From: Fistulifera solaris
Taxonomy: Eukaryota; Bacillariophyta; Bacillariophyceae; Naviculales; Stauroneidaceae
Assembly: GCA_030295235.1 (NCBI GenBank)
Contig: AP026136.1
Coordinates: forward strand, 930,001-994,000
Direction: 5' to 3'
Length of the DNA stretch: 64,000 nucleotides
The notes beneath the pieces are model-generated. The model saw only the letters and a list, made by a program, of their open reading frames with translations, had not been told where the DNA came from and made no database searches. How positions within the stretch are numbered: the first letter of the stretch is position 1; the number at the start of each line of letters is the position of its first letter. This document shows positions 32,285 to 41,064 of the stretch, in pieces. Made by a program: the position numbers and the translations under genes.

Positions 32285-32753
32285 AAACTGCGAAATATGG
32301 ACTCACTGAATTAATGTTGGCGCCCATTGAGGAAAGTGAAAACCAACAACCTCTGGAGGCATCATGAATTTTATTACAATAGTATCCAAGTATTGCGGTT
32401 CTCCTGGTCTTGGCGGCTTTGAGGACCGCGAATGCACTTTATGGATACTGTAAGTAATAACATGTTGGTCACACGGAAAACGTAGGTAATGCATAATAGG
32501 AGACGGTAAATCTTTCGTTTGATCTGCACTTTTCGTTCAATCATCATTGAAGTAAACCAATCTATTGACCTCTTACGTGAAGAAGGCATCGATCCGCTAG
32601 GATTTGCGACACAAAGAATCGAAGCGTGCATCAACAATGCTGCTGGAGGGACTGCATCAATTTAAGAGAATAGTCCGAGTGTCTTTTATCAAGCTAGCCG
32701 AATATTTGGAGCTAGATACCAGTAGCAAGGTTAGGCTCGGAAGAAAATGTATC

Positions 32754-32860
32754 CATGACTGAAATGCGAGTCGTGTCGAAAAAGTCGCCTTCAATTTGGG
32801 GCTATAGTAAATAGAGAAGACCACTACTCGCTAGGCTTTTCGTCATTACAAGTACCAGGT
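32754..32860 (+). repeat. dispersed quasi-palindrome repeat, extended copy
   Basis: CATGACTGAAATGCGAGTCGTG, then GTCGAAAAAGTCGCC, GGGGCTATAGTAAATAG and CGCTAGGCTTTTCGTCAT. The last blocks match the satellite unit (CTATAGTAAATACG, CGCAAGGCTTTTCGACAT), so similarity spans ~105 bp. Confidence 0.75.
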
Positions 32861-32976
32861 ACCTGGTATGGTACATCCATCCGTGCATTGAAAATGTTGT
32901 CCAAAGGTAGTTTTATCGCGACAGCGACCTGTGCAGCTCAACAACAAAAACATTCTGGAATGAACGGACAGTGACT

Positions 32977-33035
32977 CATGACTGAATTGCAGTCTTGGTA
33001 AAGTTGATACAACTTGGGACTGTACTGTATGTAGT
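32977..33035 (+). repeat. dispersed quasi-palindrome repeat, copy
   Basis: CATGACTGAATTGCAGTCTTG then GTAAAGTTGATACAACTTGG and GACTGTACTGTA. Second copy in the same intergenic region. Confidence 0.7.
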
Positions 33036-33120
33036 GTAAGTCCAAGCTTGGGGCGTTCTCGGAAAAATAATACGTTCATTCGAATGAATGGATCCATGAT
33101 GTATATTTGATTCAATAACA

Positions 33121-34317
33121 ATGGACAGTTCAGATAGGCTAAAGTATGAAGTTCACATCGATGGATCTACTTTAGAGGGCGGTGGACAAATCTTGCGGAA
33201 CGCGATCTCCTATGCCAATCTGTTGCGCAAAAGCCTCAGAATCGACAAAATTCGATTTGACCGCCCCCGACCTGGTTTGGCGGCACAACATGCCGTGTCT
33301 CTTCAAATAGCGACCAGCATTTGCGGAGGAAAACTTTCTGGTGATTCGATTGGGTCTACTAAGATATCATATGAACCTCAGCGTTTTGTAGGTAACGGCT
33401 TGGCGGCCGAAGAAAAAGAAGTTGTTGGGGATACCGGTACTGCTGGATCCATTTGTTTACTGCTACAAGCTGCCCTTCCCTGTGCACTTTTCAATCAGAG
33501 CCCCGTAAAGCTTATTTTGAAAGGAGGAACGAATGCTACCATGGCTCCTCAATTTGATTACTGGGAAAGAGTATTTTGGCCGACTATGCGATATAGATGT
33601 CAGTTAGATCCAAGCCAAGTCGAAGCAAATGTCATCCGGAGAGGCTACTATCCCTGTGGTGGCGGTGAAGTCCATGTGCAAGTGAAACCACTGAAACAAA
33701 AATTGGGTCCTATTCGAATAACAGAACGAGGCGAAATCAAAATCGTACGGTTACGATGTTTTCATGCCGGAAGGGTACCACGATATCTCGCAGAGAAAAT
33801 GCTTCAGGCGGCGAAAGCAGAGTTATTTCAGAGCAGTTTGGGTTTGAAAATGGAGCAAATGGAGGCTGTGGTGGTGAAAGAAAACAATGCAGTTGGTAAT
33901 GGTCTTGGCTTGATGATAACAGCTGAAACGACTACAGGTTGTTTCTTTGGAGGATCAGCTTTGTGTGCTCCAAAAAACGATGCAAGGTCGGTGGCAAGGG
34001 ATTCTGCTCAAGAGCTTATTGCATCTTTGGAAGGGGGAGCTTGTGTTGATCAGTGGTTACAAGATCAACTTATTCTTTACATGGCCCTTGCGGATGGAAT
34101 ATCGGAAATCATAACTAGTTCATTGACGCAACACACACAAACTGCTATTTGGGTGGCCGAATCTTTAACGGATGCTCGCTTTGAAGTCACGACTTTGGAC
34201 AATGGTAATTTGCAACATTCTGCGTTAGTTGATCGAAACTATGGATCGGAAGGTCAGATATTGGGAAAGCATCGAATTCGTTGTGAAGGAATAGGCTTTG
34301 AACCACAAATAAACTGA
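33121..34317 (+). CDS. RtcA: RNA 3'-terminal phosphate cyclase
   Basis: 398 residues, single exon. Converts an RNA 3'-phosphate to a 2',3'-cyclic phosphate using ATP. Family motifs: IDGSTLEGGGQILRNA at the N-terminus, RPRPGLAAQH, GGTNATMAPQFDY, RGYYPCGGGEV, and THTQTAIWV-type sequence (QHTQTAIWVAE) carrying the histidine that is adenylylated. Full length for RtcA-type enzymes rather than the ribosomal-processing RCL1 branch, because the catalytic histidine is present. Probably nuclear. No frame breaks. The start is the first ATG after an in-frame stop-containing upstream region. Confidence 0.94.
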   Translation: MDSSDRLKYEVHIDGSTLEGGGQILRNAISYANLLRKSLRIDKIRFDRPRPGLAAQHAVSLQIATSICGGKLSGDSIGSTKISYEPQRFVGNGLAAEEKEVVGDTGTAGSICLLLQAALPCALFNQSPVKLILKGGTNATMAPQFDYWERVFWPTMRYRCQLDPSQVEANVIRRGYYPCGGGEVHVQVKPLKQKLGPIRITERGEIKIVRLRCFHAGRVPRYLAEKMLQAAKAELFQSSLGLKMEQMEAVVVKENNAVGNGLGLMITAETTTGCFFGGSALCAPKNDARSVARDSAQELIASLEGGACVDQWLQDQLILYMALADGISEIITSSLTQHTQTAIWVAESLTDARFEVTTLDNGNLQHSALVDRNYGSEGQILGKHRIRCEGIGFEPQIN

Positions 34318-34701
34318 AACTCATGAATTGTTTTGAATAAAAAAGTTTTTGGTTTTCAACTACTCCATAGTCATTATTTGCAGGTACCGGTACCGTACCA
34401 GTATCGTTACCTCAAATAACGACGACCCTTCTCCTCGTGTTTTAACGACGGGAATGAACGCCTTCAGATGATTCACGAACGTACCGTACGCCGTACGTCA
34501 ATACAAAGTAGATACGTCAGTTTTCTCCCTCCATCCGGGTTAAAAAATGAGACCACGTCCACGTGCGTTTATACTCTGACGGCAAAGCAAAGAATAAAAA
34601 CCACGAAGCCACCGACATCAACATTGCTGTCTTATTTCGCTAGATGTAAAACAGTGTGATTGTTTCTCTCTTCGTCATACTACCTAGAAGTATATTGCAA
34701 T
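34318..34701. promoter_or_regulatory. upstream region of zeta-carotene desaturase
   Basis: 384 bp. It contains a GTAC-rich cluster at 34382-34405 (GGTACCGGTACCGTACC) and ACGTACCGTACGCCGTACG near 34480. It should be the ZDS promoter. No gene seen. Confidence 0.45.
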
Positions 34702-36436
34702 ATGATGAAACTCTTCCTACTTCCTCTTTTGTTCGGGTCTGCGACTTCGTTTGCACCCACACGGCCATCCCTCTGGACACCCACCAAACTCGCGAGCACC
34801 ATCGCGGATGCGACGTTTACCTCCGATGGAGCCAAAAGTCAAATCGGCAACAACTCTTTCTTGAATGAAGATTTGATGGCGCGAGCACAGAAAGGACCGG
34901 GCAAGAAAAATAAAGAGAAACTAAAGATCGGGATTGTCGGCGCCGGTTTGGCTGGAATGGTGGCCGCGATGGATTTGGCGGATGCTGGTCATGACATTGA
35001 AATGTTTGAAGTACGACCTTATGTCGGTGGAAAAGTAAGCTCCTGGAAGGATAAGGACGGAAATCACATTGAGATGGGTCTTCACGTTTTCTTTGGCTGC
35101 TACTACAATTTATTCGGTATCATGAAACGCACCGGTTCCTTCGATACAGCGCTGCGCATCAAAGAACACACTCACACATTCGTCAACTCTGGAGGAAGAC
35201 TTGGTGCGCTCGATTTCCGCTTTCCCATTGGTGCTCCGGTCAGTGGTCTGCAGGCGTTTGCTCGTACAGAGCAGCTCGATTTGGCAGATAAGGCTGACAA
35301 TGCCCTTCGTTTAGCGATTTCCCCATTGTTCGAGCACTTGTTGATTTTGACGGGGGTATGGACATGGTTCGAGAGCTGGATGATATCACATTTACGGAAT
35401 GGTTCACTGCTTTGGGAGGAAAGCGAGGAAGTCTCGATCGGATGTGGGATGCCATTGCTTACGCTCTCGGCTTTTTGGACTGTGACAGTATCAGCGCACG
35501 ATGCATGTTGACAATTTTCATGCTCTTTGCTATCCGAACGGAAGCCAGTGTTTTGAGAATGCTGGATGGCAGTCCCCAAACTGGTCTGCATGATCCCATC
35601 ATCAAATATTTGGAGGACCGCAATGTGAAGATTAACTTGAGTACTCCTGTGCGAGATGTTGTTCACGATCTTGATCCGAAAACGGGTTTACCCACCCGTG
35701 TGCGAGGAATCAAAGTAGGACCCAGTGAAACCTTCCGAGAGTTCGATGTCGTAATTGCTGCCACCGATGTTCCGGGTATCAAAAGCTTCTTCCTGCAACC
35801 TTCCGACAGTACGAATTCTTCGACAAAATTTACAACTTGGATACGGTCCCGATTGCTACAGTCCAAGTTCGTTTCGATGGGTGGGTGACGGAGCTGCAAG
35901 ACGAGAAACGTATGATGGACGTTTCCGGTGATCAGAGCGATGGACGTGGAGCAGGAATTGACAATTTGCTGTACAGTGTGGACACTGAATTCTCGTGCTT
36001 TGCCGATTTGGCTCTCACAAGTCCTGGGGAGTACTACAAGCCGGAAGAGGGCAGTCTCATTCAAGCTGTTTTCGATGAACGCGCATTCAAGCGCTCCAAT
36101 GAACAGTTAGTAGAGGACTGCATCAAGCAATTGAACGACATCTTCCCTTCGTCACGCAAATTAAAGTGCACTTGGAGTTCCGTTGTCAAACTCGGGCAGA
36201 GTTTGTATCGTGAGAAGCCTGGTCAGGATAAATTCCGCCCGAAACAAGCCACTCCCATCCCGAACTTTTTCATGGCTGGCTCTTATACCTACCAGGATTA
36301 TCTTGACTCGATGGAAGGCGCGACCCGCTCTGGACTCATGGTGGCCAACGAAATAATCGACCGAGCTGATGGTCCTGATGGATTAAAAGCACTGTCCGCA
36401 AAAGCCAAAGAAACGGATCTATTCTTCGTTAGCTAA
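34702..36436 (+). CDS. ZDS: zeta-carotene desaturase, plastid precursor; two frame breaks
   Basis: Carotenoid pathway enzyme converting zeta-carotene to lycopene, needed for fucoxanthin and beta-carotene. The signal peptide LFLLPLLFGSATS is followed by FAPTRP, a classic diatom plastid site. An FAD-binding motif follows (IGIVGAGLAGMVAA), then MGLHVFFGCYYNLFGIMK, which marks ZDS rather than phytoene desaturase, then FRFPIGAPV, RMWDAIAYALGF, SARCMLTIF, GWVTELQD, NLLYS, and the C-terminal FFMAGSYTYQDYLDSMEGAT. No intron. As printed the frame breaks twice, each one base short: TT at 35341-35342 and TT at 35801-35802. Adding one T at each place rejoins conserved sequence exactly, so this is read as an intact gene with consensus errors, not a pseudogene. 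~577 residues. Confidence 0.95.
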
Positions 36437-37159
36437 CTAAAACACCTAAATACATATTTCATCACGGAGTATTACTTTCCCTCAGTAGTGCACGATTTAC
36501 TATCTCAAAAAAGTCCATATCATATACGCGTGGTTTTCCCGTTTCTTACCGCCAATGATAATAGAGAGCTTTTTTATTTGATTTACGGACTTGCTATAAG
36601 TTTTCTGGTTGTCGGACGAATTGCTTGATATAATGAAAGAAGAATGAAAACAGAAATGCTCCGAGCCGACACTTGTCTTCACAATTCCACTTGCAAAATG
36701 TCACGGATTGTACTCGTGAGAGTGGGACACTTTTTATCAGATTATATTTAGCAATCTAAAACCATAGTGACAGTATTAAATATGTGTACCTTGAAAACTA
36801 TAATCGAAATAGATTTTCGCCAGCAAACTTAAGGTTATTCAGTATTTATATAAGATAACCTTAATTTATTCTCGAAGTCGTTGCTCTTTTATGGTTTTCC
36901 TTCTTCACATTTCGCGGGAGTGACGAAGCGGCTTCAAACAATTATTGTGTCGAGGTACAAAATATTGTACTCCGTAGTAGATTGTATCCGTGAATTCTGT
37001 ATTCTGCAAGGCATTATAAGTAAAAAGGAAAAATCCAGCCATTTTTGGATTTCGCTTTCGACGTCAATGCGAGGAGGATGCGAGGAGGTCGTCGCAAGTT
37101 TCATAAAAGAAAAAGATACCAGAACGGTGTAACAATAATGAAAACCACGTTTAAGAAGT
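36437..37159. other. intergenic, AT-rich, no gene seen
   Basis: 723 bp between ZDS and the GNAT-like gene, AT-rich around 36740-36870. No repeat copy, RNA gene or conserved frame recognised. Confidence 0.4.
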
Positions 37160-37999
37160 ATGGGTAAGACTAGAAAAGGAAGTGAGGATTCCAGCAAGAA
37201 ACGAAACAGTCGACAAGACGTTCAAAATGGACCGTCCGCCGATGGAGATCGTGATGAAAAGCCAAAGAAGTTGAGATCACGAAAAACAACCGATCGGAAC
37301 AGCAAAAACAATATAGATGGAAATGATCCGGTTCTGGAAGATGAAAAAGTAAAATCACTTTTAGACGAGACTTCGGACGCGGAGGCGGCGCAAGATGGAG
37401 CAGTTGGTGAGAATGATGGCAATGACAGGGATGATGTCCTTGGGGGTAAAGCACTGCCAGGAAAATGGGACTTTGAAAGTGCTCTAAATTATGTTGTATC
37501 TTTGGGAGAGGGATGTAAAGAACCTCTTTCTAAGGATGTGTACCTTTCATTTCGTGTCGGTCAATCGGGCGACTCTTCCGCAATCGAAAACTGCTACCGA
37601 ACTGCCCAAGCACAGTCATTCAAGGCGTTCGAAAAATCAGAAGTTGAGGAGCAGGACATAAACAAATCAGGCCAGCAGTTAGCAAGCCTGTCAAGCGAGG
37701 AGCCGATAGCTCATTTGACCAAGGCGCTAGGCGACGAAGATAATCCTCTGTTCGTATTTGCCTTACTGGCGGAGGTTTCTTCCTCGGTCGATATTAGCGC
37801 TCCAAAAAGCATCGCAGCAGCTGCATTACTTTCCAATGAAAGTGTGCTTTCTAAAATTCGTGTAGAATGGATGTATGTTGATCAAAAGCTAGAAGTTGCG
37901 GCAATTTTGGAGCGCAGACTTTGGTTGCGATTGTGCGCGCTCTCCGTTCTCATGTCGTGTGATTTCGTGGGTGCAACTCTACCCGAAGATCGACTTTGA
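37160..37999 (+). CDS. possible GNAT-fold acetyltransferase-like protein
   Basis: 279 residues. The first ~90 are Lys/Arg- then Asp/Glu-rich and disordered (KKLRSRKTTDRNSKNN). The second half looks globular: VYLSFRVGQSGDSSAIENCY resembles the first strand and helix of GNAT domains, and SKIRVEWMYVDQ followed by ERRLWLRLCALSVLMSC resembles the central strand, loop and acetyl-CoA-side helix. The usual R/QxxGxG/A loop is not evident between them, so activity is doubtful. The assignment is a weak structural guess; an uncharacterised conserved protein is the alternative. It converges with the next gene (141 bp between stops). Confidence 0.5.
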   Translation: MGKTRKGSEDSSKKRNSRQDVQNGPSADGDRDEKPKKLRSRKTTDRNSKNNIDGNDPVLEDEKVKSLLDETSDAEAAQDGAVGENDGNDRDDVLGGKALPGKWDFESALNYVVSLGEGCKEPLSKDVYLSFRVGQSGDSSAIENCYRTAQAQSFKAFEKSEVEEQDINKSGQQLASLSSEEPIAHLTKALGDEDNPLFVFALLAEVSSSVDISAPKSIAAAALLSNESVLSKIRVEWMYVDQKLEVAAILERRLWLRLCALSVLMSCDFVGATLPEDRL

Positions 38000-38140
38000 C
38001 AAGACGCAGAAAACGGGGTGAGCAAATGACTAGCTGTACGGTTGTAGACGACGATAGGATAGGTTCGGTTCGGATCGGAGGAAACTGCATTTCCTGTTCT
38101 ATTGTAGTATAAGGAAGTGAAGGCAGAAGGCGATCCTCTT

Positions 38141-39186
38141 TTATACGGGAGGAGTCCTGTATTTCTTTCGGGACATGAGAAACACGTCATCAGGATCTTG
38201 TTCACCCAACCGCTTGGCGACCCAAGGATTGGGTACAACTCGAATCTCTCGCATACCCTGGTATCTATCTAACTTCACAACGGTTTTGTCGCTTCCGTCG
38301 TCGTATTTCCCTATCACAATTCCTGTACGTCCCTTATCCGGACCTTTGATCAATACTACCAAGTCTCGCACCAACGGCACATCTTTTTCTGGATCCGCAT
38401 ACACCAACGTTTCATCGGAAATTCCTTGAAAATACGTTTCCAGCGATATTGTGTTGTCATAATACGTGTAAATCCCTCCCACTCGTATGTAGCGATCAAA
38501 ATGAAGTGACATTTCGGAATACGCAATATACGCAGCATCCAGTGACCGTCGTTGCACGGCTCCCTTGAACCGTTCGAGCGAAGCGAAAAATCGTCCCACT
38601 TCATAGCGTAGGGCCACCCGGAGACCCTTGTCCGTGGGAGCATCCGTCGGAAAAGCGGCATCGGTATAAGTGGTAAATACGGGCACATAGGATCGTAAGA
38701 CGGCTGGATACTTTTCAACCAAATCCCATCGTTCTTGCATTAAATCTCGTTGTAATTCGTCCTTTTTTTATGAAAAAGTGAGTGAGAGAGACAAAGATTG
38801 TTTAGAAAGTGGTAGAAACGGAACATACCAGTACGGTACCAATTGATCTTATTTTCGCGACCAGGCCGGAATTTCGTTTCGTTCGGGGACCGTACGGATC
38901 CATGACATTGTTCGTTGTCGTCGATTTGGTGTCGGAGGAAGATACAGCAAGAGCATTCGTACTACCCGCCGATAAAACAAGTCCCATACAAGCCATCTGA
39001 GAAAAAAAGAGTCCTCCGGTTAAAAGAAAAATTTGGTAGAAATGGAATGGGCTCACTATCTTTCATTCGTAGATTTAGATCGGCATGAGGACGATGATTC
39101 GTCGACGACTCGGCCCAACCGTGCACAGTGGGTACGCCCAGGGTTAATAGTACTGTGGCAACATGTACCACTTGCGATCGATTCAT
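38141..39186 (-). CDS. thylakoid-lumen-type protein with helical bundle and KOW-like tail; one frame break
   Basis: Exons 39186-38829 and 38761-38141 (intron 67 nt, phase 0, joining IGTVL to DELQRDL). The N-terminus has three parts: a signal peptide (VVHVATVLLTLGVPTVHG then W), a transit-like stretch, and a twin-arginine segment (NRRTLF followed by a hydrophobic run ending NALA). That is the layout of a thylakoid lumen precursor using the Tat route. The mature part is helical (YAVLRSYVPVFTTYTD-like, RVALRYEVGRFFASLERFK), recalling PsbQ-type four-helix bundles, which is a guess. The C-terminus has DLVVLIKGPDKGRTGIVIGK, a KOW-like motif. One extra base in the A-run 39002-39008 breaks the frame inside the Tat signal. 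Confidence 0.7.
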
Positions 39187-39482
39187 GATAATCACGAGAT
39201 TGTGTCAACTGATTTACGTATGAATGATGGTCTTCTTTTGTTCTCGAGTCGATTACAAGGGGTGTGCTTGTACAAGGACAAGGATTCTCTATTCAAGGAA
39301 GCATGCGAAAGAGTGTGTCAAAGCAAAAAATCCGATCTCTCACTTCTTGATCCACACGATGACGTCATCACGGACGAGCTGACGCGGCCGCGCGATCCAG
39401 CCTTTGTTCCAGCTGCGACAGAATTCATTGCGTTTGTCCTTTCTTGTTGCTACAACACGAGGGAAATACGATTTTGCATACC
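39187..39482. promoter_or_regulatory. bidirectional promoter with a TGACGTCA site
   Basis: 296 bp between two divergent genes whose products both look plastid-directed. A perfect TGACGTCA palindrome is at 39360-39367 (ATGACGTCATCACG), ~116 bp before the DCC-family start. Confidence 0.5.
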
Positions 39483-40112
39483 ATGAGACATAGTTCGTTG
39501 ACAATCTACTTCATCACAGTATTGCTTTGTGTCGCTCAATCCGGTGTTATGGCCTGGATCCAACTACGGCGGCCATCGTCGATCCGATCGACTACAAGTA
39601 TAACCCAATGGATGACTTTCATCGAAACACCCACCACGCTCCCTCCGCGTATCGTTTCACAACGAGTCTTCCAAAACGACCAACGACCCGTCATATTGTT
39701 TGACGGCGTGTGCAATCTCTGCAACAATGCCGTCAATTTGGCACTGGACTGGGATCCGCACGGACGTTTGCGCTTCGCCGCCTTGCAAAGTGCGGTGGGT
39801 CGATCCTTGTTGCAAACACACGGTCGTCGGGCGGATGATATCAGTAGTATTGTTCTCGTCAATAACGATGGTGCGTACATCAAATCCGATGCCATTCTCA
39901 AAATCACCGAAGCACTGTCTCCTCCCTTTCTTCCGACCCGGGAAGTGGCAATGTTGGGTCGATTCTTTGTGCCGGCGATTTTACGGGATTTGATATACGA
40001 TCAAGTAGCGGATAATCGATATCAACTCATGGGAAAACGGGATGTCTGTCGTTTCGATGCGGATAATGAGTTTGCGGATCGATTTGTTCCGGACAGTCTG
40101 GCCTATGAATGA
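39483..40112 (+). CDS. DCC-family thiol-disulfide oxidoreductase-like protein (DUF393)
   Basis: 209 residues from the ATG at 39483. The signal peptide IYFITVLLCVAQSGVMA is followed by WIQLRRPSS; an aromatic residue after the cleavage site and then basic residues fits plastid import. The domain begins VILFDGVCNLCNNAVN, the DxxCxxC motif that names the family, followed by LRFAALQSAVGRSLL and the C-terminal LRDLIYDQVADNRYQLMGK with a further Cys. The family is small, thioredoxin-like and of uncertain biochemistry. It is divergent from the lumen-type protein. Single exon, no frame break. Confidence 0.85.
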   Translation: MRHSSLTIYFITVLLCVAQSGVMAWIQLRRPSSIRSTTSITQWMTFIETPTTLPPRIVSQRVFQNDQRPVILFDGVCNLCNNAVNLALDWDPHGRLRFAALQSAVGRSLLQTHGRRADDISSIVLVNNDGAYIKSDAILKITEALSPPFLPTREVAMLGRFFVPAILRDLIYDQVADNRYQLMGKRDVCRFDADNEFADRFVPDSLAYE

Positions 40113-41064
40113 AATGAAATGCAATGAAATGAACTATTGTACAGACGTTTAGTATAGAAAAACTTTACTTGTTGAGAGATGCGAAAAGCATGGGAGCGAT
40201 TGTGCTCGGACTCATTTGTGTTGATAAGCATAAACTTTTTATACACGAATCGCAAGTCAAAGTGATGATTATTGATGACGAACCTACTCAGTTCATTAAA
40301 ATGAGGTCATGGTTATTTCATTCTGTCCCCGTGTGTATGGTTGAATAGTACTGCGTTGTCATGATATGCTCGAGAGAGCTATTCGATTGTCAAAAGGAAG
40401 CATCTCCTGTAATGTATGCGTCGATTATTCACTGGCAAAATGATGCTAGGACTACGCTGTGCTCTGTAGGTGCTCTGTAGGTTCGGTCATGAATAAAGTT
40501 TCCTGAAGACGGAGATTAGTCCTTAGTCACTGACTTCCACCTAGTGTTGTAGCAATGATAGCTCATAATAGTGCGTACTTGTAGTTACCTTTCTCATCAT
40601 TCGACTATAGGCTGGAATGTCATTTGACGATGATTCCGCGATTGCATTGCAGTCACGAACAAAATCTTTCTCTAGCAAAAAAGATGAGTCTGTGCTCAAC
40701 TAACTTTCGACCTATTCTTCTAGTATTACTAGCTGCGAATCCTTCTCGTAAAAGCGAAGTTGCAAAGGAACTCAATACGCGAAAAGCCTCCCCGACAACA
40801 CTGTTTGGGAAAGTACTATAACCTCGAAGTGTTGGTCGTTTTTCGCCATGACTAAAAGATTCAGTCATGAGGCGACGTCAACACCAAACACCGTCGAAGA
40901 AGCCGCCGCGTTAAAAAAAAAAAAATCCAGAGCAAAAATTATTGAACTCCTCATTATTGCTGTGAAGCGATGGAGTATTCTCGGACTTACTCGCATCTTT
41001 GGCTTGTCTGAGTTTTTATTATCTCACAACGAATTGTTCCCTTAAATAAGAGCCAGTATTGAAG
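40113..41064. other. intergenic with a reversed dispersed-repeat copy
   Basis: 952 bp upstream of TOR. It contains the dispersed quasi-palindrome in reverse orientation (40847-40869, similar flank back to ~40800). No supported gene. Confidence 0.5.
40800..40869 (-). repeat. dispersed quasi-palindrome repeat, reverse copy
   Basis: On the minus strand it reads CATGACTGAATCTTTTAGTC-ATG-GCGAAAAACGACCAACAC and then TTATAGTAC, matching the 61-kb unit (GGCGAAAAACGGTCAACACC, CTATAGTAAA). Confidence 0.7.

Larger units (their letters stand above)
32285..33120. other. intergenic with two dispersed-repeat copies and a GTAC-rich palindrome
   Basis: 836 bp between the kinase and the cyclase. It contains dispersed-repeat copies at 32754-32775 (with ~90 bp of flank similar to the 61-kb satellite) and 32977-32998, and the palindrome ACCAGGTACCTGGT inside 32851-32874. 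No gene recognised. Confidence 0.5.

Noticed and set aside
34702-36436. ZDS as a pseudogene or a gene using programmed frameshifting
   Set aside because: Two separate one-base losses, each in a TTT-like run, with fully conserved sequence on both sides and no stops or substitutions. The same error type affects many other genes here, so sequence error is simpler.
34702-36436. Phytoene desaturase
   Set aside because: The MGLHVFFGCY, FRFPIGAPV and NLLYS/GWVTELQD blocks are those of zeta-carotene desaturase.
39163-39486. 107-residue open frame on the plus strand across the divergent promoter
   Set aside because: Overlaps the start of the lumen-type protein on the other strand and the DCC gene start; no conserved content.
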